A stretch of DNA of 11,992 nt from assembly GCA_030838305.1 (NCBI GenBank), contig JAUTWY010000415.1, forward strand, positions 1 through 11,992. Direction: 5' to 3'. Position 1 is the stretch's first letter. The number at the start of each line of letters is the position of its first letter. The notes beneath the pieces are model-generated. The model searched no databases. It had not been told where the DNA came from and saw only the letters and a program-made list of their open reading frames with translations. The position numbers were made by a program, and so were the translations under genes. This DNA is from Acidobacteriaceae bacterium (GTDB taxonomy: Bacteria; Acidobacteriota; Terriglobia; Terriglobales; Acidobacteriaceae). Below are positions 1 through 6,970 of the stretch, in pieces.

Positions 1-985
1 CCACTTTTTGCGCACCACAGGGACCGGGTCCGCACAATTTTGGCTGTTGTGGGTGGGTTCCATCACTGGCGAGATCATTCGGAAGCCATACTACGCCATT
101 GCCATTCGCAACATCGCCTGGCGCCCATAGATAAGGCCCCCATGCGATCCATGCGGCCGTTCCATTTGCATAATTCAAATCTCCCGCGATGGGGTCAACG
201 CAGTTCGTGCGGCCTGAATTCAAACAATCCATCTGGTTAATTTGAGCTTGGATCAGCCACTGCGTGGAAAAACCATACTCGTATGCATAAGGCTCAGGAT
301 TGAGCCCGCCCAAAGCATACCCCGCATAAATGCGAGACTCGACAAAGACCTGTTTCAAATTGGGGTAGCGGGCCCGTAGCGCCCGCATCACCCTTCCCCA
401 TTCCACTTCAAACCAAATCGCGTCGGTATTGTTGTCGTTAACGCATCCAGCTTGAGCAGGATCGCAAAGGGTTCGCATGCTTTGCAGTGCGGGTCTCGAA
501 TCGGCATTCTTGAACCACACCACTTCCACTTGAGATTCATAGCTGTTATTGCAGTTCGTGCCACACAGGAGTTGGCTTTGCACGCGGTCGTACTGATTCT
601 GTGGATCCAGAGCGCTGGTGCAGTCCGAAGTTGTCACTGCTTTCCCGGGCTGCCAGACGGTCCACTCACACATCACCTCGCTGCCTTTGGTGCCGTTTAC
701 TATTGACAGGTTGGGATTTATCGCCGGGTAGGTTTGCGCTTGCGGAACAAAAGACGAGAATTCAATGAGAGCGTTGGACATTCCCAACCCGAGCATGATG
801 ATCTTCCCATTCACCGGATCGGGTTGACCGGCTGAATTGAGAGGGACCACGGCCGCTGCGGTCACGAGTCCGTCCAGATTGTGCGTTGGAGGCATCGTGT
901 TGGAGTTGAAACCATAAAGGCCACCGCTAAATCCGAGATAGCTGTCGGCGGGTCCCATTTGATCGAGGGGAATTCTTCCGCCACC
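1..985 (-). other. SGNH/GDSL-hydrolase-like C-terminal domain (partial)
   Basis: This is the portion of the giant protein after the last Ig-like unit. It begins with a GGRIPLDQMGP stretch, then GLYGFNSNTMPP and KIIMLGLGMSN, later RARYPNLKQVFVESRIYAGY and PEPYAYEYGF, and finally NDLASDGTHP. This order resembles an uncharacterised secreted SGNH-like family found in soil bacteria, as I recall it, with the DGTH motif in the block V position that supplies the catalytic Asp and His. Four closely spaced Cys pairs (1444/1448, 1477/1484, 1557/1565, 1621/1626) suggest disulfides and fit an extracytoplasmic location. The domain end lies beyond the window. Confidence 0.6.
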
Positions 986-3900
986 TGACTCGACTGTAAC
1001 CAAGATCGTACTGGTCCATGATCCCAGGGTGGCTGTCACAGTTGCGGAACCATTGCTCACGGCATCGGCCATTCCGTTTGGTTCCACTGCGACCACCGTG
1101 GGATCACTCGAAGTCCACCGGATGGGTTCTGCCACCTCTGAAACTGTTCCGTTCCCAAAACGAAGCTCGCCCCGCAACTCCTGAGAGGCACCTGGCGCTA
1201 GCGTAGGATTCAGCGGAGAGGTATAAAGGCCGGTGACCAGTGGCGTCGTTCCCGTAACCGTCGCTGAAAACGAAGAAGTGACTTGACCATACGAAGCCGA
1301 TATGGTCGCTGTCCCTGCAGAAATTCCGACAATCTGTCCCGCAAATGCCATGTCATCCATCGCACCATAGACCACAACGGCGGTGGGGTCCGACGTATCC
1401 CAAGTCAAAACCGAAATCAAGTTCAGACTGGTACCATCGCTGAACACACCAGTGGCGGTCAGCTGCGACGTGGACGAAGGAGTTAGTGTCGCGGCTCCCG
1501 TGATGTTGAGTGATGACAAACTGGCTCCGTTGCGCGGGCCGACAACAATTGGGATTACTTCCCAATGACTTCGGTATACCGCATAGATCCGTACTGTTCC
1601 CATCGAGACTGCATTGACGGCGCCGTTTGAAGCCACGGTCGCGATGGCGGGAGCTGTGGATTGCCAAACTGTCTGAGCAGTTACGTCCTGAGATCCGCCA
1701 TCTGCATAGAGCGCTATTGCGTTCATCGGAGATGAAGTCCCTGCCGGCAAAATCGGAGCGGTTGGGGTGACGACAATCGATTGCAGCGCCCCGGTCACCA
1801 GCAGGTTTGCAGAAGTGGTCTGCGATCCGAGAGTTGCTGTTATGGTACAGGCGCCGACCGCAATACCTTTCGCCAGGCCCCGTGCTCCACTGAGATTGCT
1901 GATTGTTGCAACTGAGGAATTCGGGCACAGCCAAAACACCGACGATGTAACGTCTTGTGTGCTGCCGTCGGCGTAAATACCTGTGGCGGTAAATTGTTGT
2001 GACGTCCCTGCCGAGATTGTCGCCGACAAAGGTGCTATCGCAATCGATGCAAGAGCGGGCGGTAGAACCGTGAGCGTCGCGGATGCGATGATTGTCCCCA
2101 AGCTCGCTTGGATCGTGACTGATCCGGCGGCCAGCGTGCTTGCCAGTCCTATCCTTCCTCCTGCATTGCTGACTACCGCGATTGCGATGTTCGAGGATCC
2201 CCAATTTACAATTCCGGTCAAGTCCTGGGTGGTACCGTCACTGTACGTTCCCAAGGCAGTGAATTGCTCGATTGCGCCCAATGGAACGGTGCCAGAAGAC
2301 GGCGAAACCGCAATCGAAACTACCGTGGCTGTATTCACAGCCAGGTTAGCCGATCCGGTTATGCTGCCCAGCGTTGCAGTGATTGTCGTCAGCCCCACGC
2401 CGGCGCTGGTTGCGAGTCCCTGGGTGCCGGGACTGTTGCTTATTACTGCCGCCGCCGCGGTTGACGAATCCCAAGTGGCAGTCGATGTGAGATCTTGTGT
2501 CGAGCCGTCGCTGAAAGTTCCAATAGCCGTGAAGTGCTGACTTGCACCCAGTGCGATGGAAGGATTCTGCGGACTCACCGCAATCGACATCAACGCTGCT
2601 GGTGTGACTGTCAGGTTCGCGAAACCGCTGATCGTACCGGAACTTGCCAGGATCGTTACCGCTCCGCTGCCCAAGGTGCTGGCCAGGCCTGCCGTCCCCG
2701 TATCGTTACTCACCGTTGCCAGCGTTCCGTCGGAAGAACTCCAGTGCACGGTTGCGGTAATATCCTGGACGCTGCTGTCACTGTAAGTTCCTGTGGCTGT
2801 AAACTGTTGCGTTGTTCCCATCGCAACATTCGCCACCGCTGGATTCACGTTGATTGACACCAGCGGAACCTCAGTCACTATCAGCGCGGTCGATGCGCTG
2901 ACCGTCCCCGACGTGGCAGTGATGTCGGTGGTTCCATCCGCGAGCGGGATGACCAGGCCGCCCGCATTCACCGTCGCCACTGTGGGAGTGTCCGAGGACC
3001 AGGTGACCGCGCTGGTGACATTCTGCGTACTGCCGTCAGTAAAGGTCCCCGCTGCCGTAAATTGCTCGGTGCTGTCCAAAGATAGCGAGGGATTTGCGGG
3101 ACTCAACACGATTGACACCAATACCGCGGGGCTTACTGTCAAAATCGTTGAACCCAAGATCGTTCCTGAACTGGCGCTGATGGTGGTTGTTCCCGCGCCG
3201 ACGCTACTCGCCAGTCCCTGACGGCCGCTGGCATTGCTGATCGTAGCCACATCAGCCGTGTCCGAACTCCACTGCACCGCGTTGCCGATATTTTGCGTGC
3301 TGCCATCGGTATAGTTGCCCGTGGCCGTGAACTGCTGGCTGATCCCGAGCGAAATCGTTGGGATCGCCGGCGTTACCACGATTGACACCAGGGCTGCCGG
3401 CGTCACCGCCAGATTGGTGCTTCCGGTAATCGTGCCCAGGCTCGCCGAAAGGCTGCTGCTACCCACAGCCAGACTGTTTGCCAAGCCTTGCGTCCCGGGG
3501 GTATTGCTGACCGTAGCCACCGCCGTAGCGGATGATTTCCAGTTCACCAGGGTAGTCAGATCCAGAGTGCTGCCGTCCGTGTAGGTGCCGGTCGCTTTGC
3601 ATTGTTCCATCGTCCCCAGCGCGATAGAGCCGTTTGCCGGGGTGACTGCAATCGAGACGAGGGCAGCCGGATTCACTGTCAGCGTTGTTGAACCGCTAAT
3701 ACTGCCAAGCGAGGCTGCGATCGTTGTTGAACCGCTCGTCAGTGTCGTGGCCAAACCTGATCCACTGACACCGGCGATCGCGGCGGTTCCCGAAGTCCAC
3801 TGTGTGATCCCTGTCAGATTCTGCGTGCTGCCGTCGCTGTACGTTCCCGTAGCCACGAACTGCTGGATGCTTCCCAAGGCAATCGCCGGGTTCTGCGGTG

Positions 3901-4894
3901 TAACTGCAATCGAAATCAAAACTGGCTGTGGTTTGACGACAGTCAGGGTCGTCGATCCATTAATCCCACTCAGCGCTGCCTTTATCGTCGTAGTTCCTAC
4001 GCCCACACCTGTAAAGTTCCCTTTACTTCCCCCGCTCGTCATCGCAGCAACGCTGCTCTTGGATGTAGTCCATGCCGCCGATTGGGTAACGTCGTAGCTG
4101 CGCCCGGTATTAAACGTGCCCACAGCATCAAACTGCAGGCTTCCTCCTACCGACACAGAAGGAACAGACGGCGTGACCTTCACTGAGACCAGCCCATTGG
4201 TATTCCCGCTTCCCGACAACGATGCCGTTTGCGGACTGTTGCTAGCCGTATCCGAAATCGCAAGCGTCCCGGTTTGCGTGCCCGTCACCGTGGGTGTGAG
4301 CGTTGTGCTGATAGTGCACTTGCCTTTGGCTGCGAGGGTAGCGCTACAGGTGTTGGTCTGGGCGAAGTTCCCGGTGGTCGCAATGCTGGAGATCGTCACC
4401 GCTGTGCTTAGATTGTTAGTGAGTGTGAAAATTACGGGCGTACTCGTTGTCCCCAAAGTGACACTGCCAAATCCGCGAACCGTGGGAGACAACGTCACTG
4501 GCAGCACGCCGGTTCCCGTCAAGGTCGCTGCCTGCGGACTGTTGCCGGCATTTCCGCTCACGGTCAAGGTGCCGGTGGTGCCGCCCGTGGTGCTCGGAGT
4601 GAATGTAATGCTGATCGTGCACTTGGTTCCCGCTCCCAGCCCGCTTCCGCAGGTGTTGGTCTGTCCGAAAGGAACACTCACAGCGATGCTCGAAATGGTC
4701 AGCCCGGCAGTGCCGGTATTGGTTAACGTTATTCTCTTGACGCCACTGGTTGTGGCGACAACCTGGTTTCCGAATGCCAAAGTCGCAGGCGCGAGAGATA
4801 TCGTCTGCCCCGAAGCGGAAGTCGTGATTGCCGCTACCCCGAGCAAAAGACACAAAAACCAGCGGTTACCCTGAGGAATGCCTGGAGAGGACAT
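1..4894 (-). CDS. Giant secreted protein: 2 choice-of-anchor D + 12 Ig-like (BIG2) domains + SGNH-hydrolase-like domain; C-terminus outside window
   Basis: One open frame of 1,631 codons runs off the left edge; I read every codon and found no stop. The ATG at 4894 is preceded directly by an in-frame TGA and has a GGAG ribosome site 7 bases upstream, so the start is firm. Residues 1-29 form a signal peptide (hydrophobic core FLCLLLGVAAI, then SASGQ). Residues 31-130 and 132-231 are two choice-of-anchor D domains, each with a Cys pair (82/92, 183/193). Residues about 236-1303 are twelve Ig-like domains with the recurring pattern SIxVTPxxPxIxLGxxQQFTATGTYxDGSTQD. Residues about 1304 onward resemble SGNH hydrolases: GMSN (Ser1373), WFKNAD (Asn1463) and SDGTH (Asp1611, His1614). 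Inference: a cell-surface or secreted esterase-like enzyme on a long Ig stalk, possibly acting on polysaccharide. Substrate and catalysis are unproven, and GMSN departs from the classical GDS. Confidence 0.9.
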   Translation of the reverse strand, partial: MSSPGIPQGNRWFLCLLLGVAAITTSASGQTISLAPATLAFGNQVVATTSGVKRITLTNTGTAGLTISSIAVSVPFGQTNTCGSGLGAGTKCTISITFTPSTTGGTTGTLTVSGNAGNSPQAATLTGTGVLPVTLSPTVRGFGSVTLGTTSTPVIFTLTNNLSTAVTISSIATTGNFAQTNTCSATLAAKGKCTISTTLTPTVTGTQTGTLAISDTASNSPQTASLSGSGNTNGLVSVKVTPSVPSVSVGGSLQFDAVGTFNTGRSYDVTQSAAWTTSKSSVAAMTSGGSKGNFTGVGVGTTTIKAALSGINGSTTLTVVKPQPVLISIAVTPQNPAIALGSIQQFVATGTYSDGSTQNLTGITQWTSGTAAIAGVSGSGLATTLTSGSTTIAASLGSISGSTTLTVNPAALVSIAVTPANGSIALGTMEQCKATGTYTDGSTLDLTTLVNWKSSATAVATVSNTPGTQGLANSLAVGSSSLSASLGTITGSTNLAVTPAALVSIVVTPAIPTISLGISQQFTATGNYTDGSTQNIGNAVQWSSDTADVATISNASGRQGLASSVGAGTTTISASSGTILGSTILTVSPAVLVSIVLSPANPSLSLDSTEQFTAAGTFTDGSTQNVTSAVTWSSDTPTVATVNAGGLVIPLADGTTDITATSGTVSASTALIVTEVPLVSINVNPAVANVAMGTTQQFTATGTYSDSSVQDITATVHWSSSDGTLATVSNDTGTAGLASTLGSGAVTILASSGTISGFANLTVTPAALMSIAVSPQNPSIALGASQHFTAIGTFSDGSTQDLTSTATWDSSTAAAAVISNSPGTQGLATSAGVGLTTITATLGSITGSANLAVNTATVVSIAVSPSSGTVPLGAIEQFTALGTYSDGTTQDLTGIVNWGSSNIAIAVVSNAGGRIGLASTLAAGSVTIQASLGTIIASATLTVLPPALASIAIAPLSATISAGTSQQFTATGIYADGSTQDVTSSVFWLCPNSSVATISNLSGARGLAKGIAVGACTITATLGSQTTSANLLVTGALQSIVVTPTAPILPAGTSSPMNAIALYADGGSQDVTAQTVWQSTAPAIATVASNGAVNAVSMGTVRIYAVYRSHWEVIPIVVGPRNGASLSSLNITGAATLTPSSTSQLTATGVFSDGTSLNLISVLTWDTSDPTAVVVYGAMDDMAFAGQIVGISAGTATISASYGQVTSSFSATVTGTTPLVTGLYTSPLNPTLAPGASQELRGELRFGNGTVSEVAEPIRWTSSDPTVVAVEPNGMADAVSNGSATVTATLGSWTSTILVTVESGGGRIPLDQMGPADSYLGFSGGLYGFNSNTMPPTHNLDGLVTAAAVVPLNSAGQPDPVNGKIIMLGLGMSNALIEFSSFVPQAQTYPAINPNLSIVNGTKGSEVMCEWTVWQPGKAVTTSDCTSALDPQNQYDRVQSQLLCGTNCNNSYESQVEVVWFKNADSRPALQSMRTLCDPAQAGCVNDNNTDAIWFEVEWGRVMRALRARYPNLKQVFVESRIYAGYALGGLNPEPYAYEYGFSTQWLIQAQINQMDCLNSGRTNCVDPIAGDLNYANGTAAWIAWGPYLWAPGDVANGNGVVWLPNDLASDGTHPQQPKLCGPGPCGAQKV
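986..4189 (-). repeat. Tandem Ig-like-domain coding repeats, about 270 bp period, 12 units
   Basis: Within the giant gene, unit starts fall at about residues 236, 326, 412, 502, 592, 678, 768, 858, 948, 1037, 1126 and 1219. The step is 86-90 residues for most units, or 258-270 bp. Units 2-9 are the most alike: each carries the YxDGSTQD segment, a central Trp (QWSS or NWGS), then SNxxGxxGLA and a final GSxxLxVxPAALVSI linker. Unit 1 and units 10-12 are more divergent. Two units (2 and 5) lack four residues around the SNxxGxxGLA segment. This looks like expansion by tandem duplication followed by drift. Confidence 0.85.
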
Positions 4895-4901
4895 TCACCA
4901 T

Positions 4902-4905
4902 CTCC
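4902..4905 (-). promoter_or_regulatory. Ribosome binding site (GGAG) of the giant gene
   Basis: GGAG on the minus strand lies 7 bases before the ATG at 4894. An overlapping ATG-GTG 7 bases further up is in another frame and stops after 11 codons, so the site decides for the start at 4894. Confidence 0.7.
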
Positions 4906-4991
4906 AAAATCACTAATTGTCCCTGGGGTCTGAAGAATGAAGAAAAAGCAGGTGCCCGAGCGCGACGAGATTTGGATTTGCTTGCAAAGAC

Positions 4992-5020
4992 CTTATACGC
5001 CGCCGATTTGTCAGTGTCAA
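4992..5020 (-). promoter_or_regulatory. Sigma-70-type promoter of the giant Ig-like gene
   Basis: On the minus strand a perfect TTGACA (5020-5015) is followed after exactly 17 bases by TATAAG (4997-4992), five of six matches to TATAAT. Transcription would start near 4985, giving a leader of about 90 bases before the ATG at 4894. No other comparable pair is visible in this intergenic region on that strand. Inference from sequence only. Confidence 0.65.
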
Positions 5021-5162
5021 TGAGTGGATGTGACCTAAAAATAAGGCGTGCCAAAGAGGGTTACGATCAACCAACGCCACTCTAGTTTCGTTTCTAACCT
5101 ATTTGCAATTAATAATTTGCGAAGCGTCTTCGGACATGAAAATCTACGGGGTCTGTCCGTGA

Positions 5163-5172
5163 CATGCGCATG
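5163..5172. promoter_or_regulatory. Perfect 10-bp palindrome upstream of msrA
   Basis: CATGCGCATG is a perfect palindrome immediately upstream of the proposed msrA -35 element. It could be a binding site for a dimeric regulator, but a single 10-bp palindrome is weak evidence and no second copy was seen nearby. Confidence 0.2.
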
Positions 5173-5173
5173 C

Positions 5174-5202
5174 GAAACTTCCGCTAGACTTGTAGCTCTA
5201 AT
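5174..5202 (+). promoter_or_regulatory. Possible ECF/sigma-E-like promoter of msrA-msrB
   Basis: GAAACTT at 5174-5180 matches the E. coli sigma-E -35 consensus GGAACTT at six of seven positions. After 15 bases comes CTCTAA (5196-5201), five of six matches to the -10 element GTCTAA. Transcription would begin near 5208, leaving a leader of about 28 bases that contains the GGAGGG ribosome site. The match to E. coli is only a guide, since ECF factors of Acidobacteriota have their own specificities. A 10-base palindrome, CATGCGCATG, lies just upstream at 5163-5172 and could be an operator. Confidence 0.35.
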
Positions 5203-5235
5203 GGTCAGAACGGCGATAAAGGCGGAGGGAATTCT

Positions 5236-5904
5236 ATGTCGAAAGTTTCGGTTCGCATGATGGCGATGATGTTGACGGTGCTGGCGGGCGCGGTGGCTTG
5301 CCGGGCGGGGAGCGGAGCAAGTGCGGCGGTGCCCGCGCCTGTGGTGGACGAGGCGAAGGCGTCCGCTTCGGCGAAGCAGACGGCGGTGGTGGCGGGGGGA
5401 TGCTTCTGGGGAATCCAAGCGGTGTTTCAGCATGTGAAGGGCGTGGTGAGCGTGACTTCGGGATATGCGGGCGGCTCGGTGAAGAATCCCGATTACGAGA
5501 CCGTGAGCGGCGGACGGACCGGGCATGCCGAATCGGTGCAGATTGTTTACGATCCGTCGAAGGTTAGTTATGGAGAGTTGCTGCGAGTGTTTTTCTCGGT
5601 GGCGCTCGATCCGACGGAAGTGAACCGGCAGGGGCCGGATCAAGGCACGCAGTACCGCTCGGTGATCTTCTATGGTAATGACGATCAGAAGCGCATTGCC
5701 GAGGCTTACATCGCGCAGCTCGATCAGGCCAAAGTTTTTCGTGGGAAGATTGCGACGCAGGTGACGCCGTTGCAGGCGTTTTATCCGGCGGAAGGTTATC
5801 ACCAGAATTATGCGACGGTGCATCCGAACGATCCTTACATTGTTTACAACGATGCGCCGAAGGTGGCGAATTTGCGGAAGGAATTTCCGGAGTTGTGGAA
5901 GTAG
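5236..5904 (+). CDS. msrA: Peptide-methionine (S)-S-oxide reductase MsrA, exported
   Basis: MsrA reduces the S-diastereomer of methionine sulfoxide in proteins. The 222-residue product has the catalytic motif GGCFWG with Cys56, followed by family-typical segments SGYAGG, TGHAESV, DQGTQYRSVIF and YHQNY. An N-terminal extension of about 48 residues contains a hydrophobic segment (MMAMMLTVLAGAVAC) and then an Ala/Pro/Ser-rich linker, so the enzyme is probably exported. Cys22 could be a lipobox cysteine (AVAC, a weak match), making it a lipoprotein. The only cysteines are 22 and 56, so the C-terminal resolving cysteines of E. coli-type MsrA are missing and it should be a one-cysteine enzyme. The ATG has GGAGGG (5224-5229) 6 bases upstream. 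msrB follows 57 bases downstream on the same strand, which suggests cotranscription. Confidence 0.95.
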   Translation: MSKVSVRMMAMMLTVLAGAVACRAGSGASAAVPAPVVDEAKASASAKQTAVVAGGCFWGIQAVFQHVKGVVSVTSGYAGGSVKNPDYETVSGGRTGHAESVQIVYDPSKVSYGELLRVFFSVALDPTEVNRQGPDQGTQYRSVIFYGNDDQKRIAEAYIAQLDQAKVFRGKIATQVTPLQAFYPAEGYHQNYATVHPNDPYIVYNDAPKVANLRKEFPELWK

Positions 5905-5909
5905 TTCTC

Positions 5910-5946
5910 AGTTCTCAGTCGCACAGGAGGGATTTTGCTGAGAACT
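5910..5946 (+). promoter_or_regulatory. Inverted repeat in the msrA-msrB gap enclosing a Shine-Dalgarno-like site
   Basis: AGTTCTCAG (5910-5918) and CTGAGAACT (5938-5946) are perfect 9-bp inverted repeats. A second overlapping copy of the left arm lies at 5903-5911 and includes the last two bases of the msrA stop codon. The 19-base loop contains AGGAGG (5925-5930). The hairpin could tune translation or mRNA stability between the two genes. It may equally be a dispersed AGTTCTC-type repeat that landed in the gap. Confidence 0.4.
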
Positions 5947-5961
5947 CATTTAGGAGACGCT

Positions 5962-6558
5962 ATGTTCGAGTTGGATGGCATTAAGCCCGAGGGCAACGTT
6001 TCGCGACGGGTGTTTCTAACCAGTCTGGGCGCTGCGCTGGGCGGAGCGGTGCTGTGGTCTTGGCGAAGGCCCTACGCGATCGTGGCCGAGGCGAAGACGA
6101 TGCCTGGGGAAGTGACGATTGTGCAATTCTCCGATGACGGCAAGCGGCTGGCCAAGGTGAAGATTGCGAAGGTGGTGAAGTCCGAAGCGGAGTGGCAAGA
6201 GCAGCTTCCTTCGGGGGTGTTCGAGATTACGCGGCACGCCGATACGGAATTTGCGTACAGCGGGAAGTATTGGAATTTGCACGACAAGGGCATCTATCGC
6301 TGCATCTGCTGCGACAACGCGCTGTTCAACTCCGCGACGAAATTTGATTCGGGCACGGGCTGGCCGAGTTTCTGGGAGCCGCTGGCGAAAGAGAATGTGC
6401 GGGAGATCCACGATAGTACGCTCGGAATGGAGCGGGTTGCAGTTGCGTGCACGGAGTGCGACGCTCACCTGGGGCACGTATTCGACGACGGTCCGCGGCC
6501 GACCGGGCTGCGCTATTGCATGAATTCGGCGTCGCTGCGGTTTGTGAAAGCGGCGTAG
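5962..6558 (+). CDS. msrB: Peptide-methionine (R)-S-oxide reductase MsrB with twin-arginine signal
   Basis: MsrB reduces the R-diastereomer of methionine sulfoxide and so complements MsrA. From the ATG at 5962 (GGAG 5 bases upstream) the product is 198 residues. SRRVFLTSLG at 14-23 followed by a hydrophobic stretch is a twin-arginine signal, fitting export of a folded zinc protein. The MsrB domain spans about 74-198. Zinc ligands are Cys114/Cys117 and Cys163/Cys166 (CTEC), and the catalytic Cys186 sits in RYCMNS. The usual resolving cysteine of GCGWPSF is Thr132 here (GTGWPSF), and an extra Cys116 lies inside the first zinc knuckle. An alternative TTG start at 5935, with AGGAGG 4 bases upstream, would add nine residues before the signal and is less likely. 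Confidence 0.95.
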   Translation: MFELDGIKPEGNVSRRVFLTSLGAALGGAVLWSWRRPYAIVAEAKTMPGEVTIVQFSDDGKRLAKVKIAKVVKSEAEWQEQLPSGVFEITRHADTEFAYSGKYWNLHDKGIYRCICCDNALFNSATKFDSGTGWPSFWEPLAKENVREIHDSTLGMERVAVACTECDAHLGHVFDDGPRPTGLRYCMNSASLRFVKAA

Positions 6559-6610
6559 GACCGCAGTATCTTGTAGGGAATTGAGTCTTCGAACAGGAAC
6601 AAGACAAAGG

Positions 6611-6635
6611 GAGGACGAGCGAATTGCCCGCCCTC
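6611..6635. terminator. Possible terminator between convergent msrB and the small Asp-tail gene
   Basis: Read on the minus strand, GAGGGCGGGC, a 5-base loop and GCTCGTCCTC form a 10-bp stem with two G-U wobbles. It lies about 47 bases after the stop codon of the leftward gene and is followed by a moderately T-rich stretch. On the plus strand the same DNA has two A-C mismatches but is followed by TATATTTT. It may serve both converging transcripts, better for the leftward one. Confidence 0.4.
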
Positions 6636-6681
6636 TATATTTTGTCCTTCAACTGTCGATGGGGTTAAGGTTAGAGTGGTG

Positions 6682-6939
6682 TTATTTACTGTCGCCGTCG
6701 TGATCGGCATCGCCCGTGCTTTTCAGCGTGACCGTGTCCGAAGGTAACGTGCTCTTCTGCGGCTGAGCAGTCTGAGGCTTTGGCGCGGCCGATTTGGCGG
6801 TTTCGGAGGTTTGGCTGGCGTGTGCACTACTGACAGGGTTTAGCATATGAAGAAGATCGGCGACAGCTGGGCAAACTTTAGCCAGCAATGCGGATTGAAA
6901 ATCAATCTCTTGTAATGGTGCCTGAGCCATTAACCGCAT
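6682..6939 (-). CDS. Small protein with Asp-rich DxDxDG tail, function unknown
   Basis: An 85-residue product that I do not recognise as a named family. Residues 1-35 are mixed and probably helical (DFQSALLAKVCPAVADLLHML). Residues 36-70 are a Ser/Thr/Pro/Gln/Lys-rich, probably disordered linker (PKPQTAQPQKS). The tail is GDADHDGDSK, whose DADHDGD (77-83) resembles the start of a calcium-binding EF-hand or dockerin loop but is too short to complete one. Its stop faces msrB. The start lies 31 bases after the stop of the upstream gene on the same strand, so the two may be cotranscribed. No strong ribosome site is visible, and the ATG at 6930 is an alternative start. The biased, protein-like composition favours a real gene over chance. 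Confidence 0.5.
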   Translation of the reverse strand: MRLMAQAPLQEIDFQSALLAKVCPAVADLLHMLNPVSSAHASQTSETAKSAAPKPQTAQPQKSTLPSDTVTLKSTGDADHDGDSK

Positions 6940-6970
6940 CTACCCGGCCGCCAAAATCCGTAATCCTCTT

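Larger units (their letters stand above)
4895..5235. other. Divergent intergenic region between the giant gene and msrA
   Basis: This 341-base gap separates two divergent genes and contains no credible gene. It holds the sigma-70-type promoter for the leftward gene and the ECF-like promoter and palindrome for the rightward gene. An AT-rich patch at 5100-5120 carries two ATTTGC direct repeats (5101-5106 and 5115-5120). Small ORFs here read through promoters and have no recognisable content. Confidence 0.6.

Noticed and set aside
1353..2204. Minus-strand ORF of 283 codons
   Set aside because: It is an out-of-frame reading of the same repeats, rich in Arg, His, Cys and Ser with no domain. The other minus frame through this DNA gives clean Ig-like domains.
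986..4189. Regular repeats considered as a CRISPR array or satellite
   Set aside because: The period is about 270 bp, the units are in-frame coding sequence with no unique spacers, and each encodes a complete Ig-like domain.
1983..4874. Plus-strand ORFs of up to 252 codons across this stretch (for example 1983-2540, 3585-4097, 4116-4874)
   Set aside because: They are antisense to the Ig-like repeats of the giant minus-strand gene. Their Val/Pro/Ala-rich repetition simply mirrors its codon pattern, and none has a ribosome site or a recognisable domain.
5035..5823. Minus-strand ORF of 262 codons opposite msrA
   Set aside because: Its Arg/His-rich composition is typical of an antisense shadow of a GC-rich gene, and msrA on the other strand is unmistakable.
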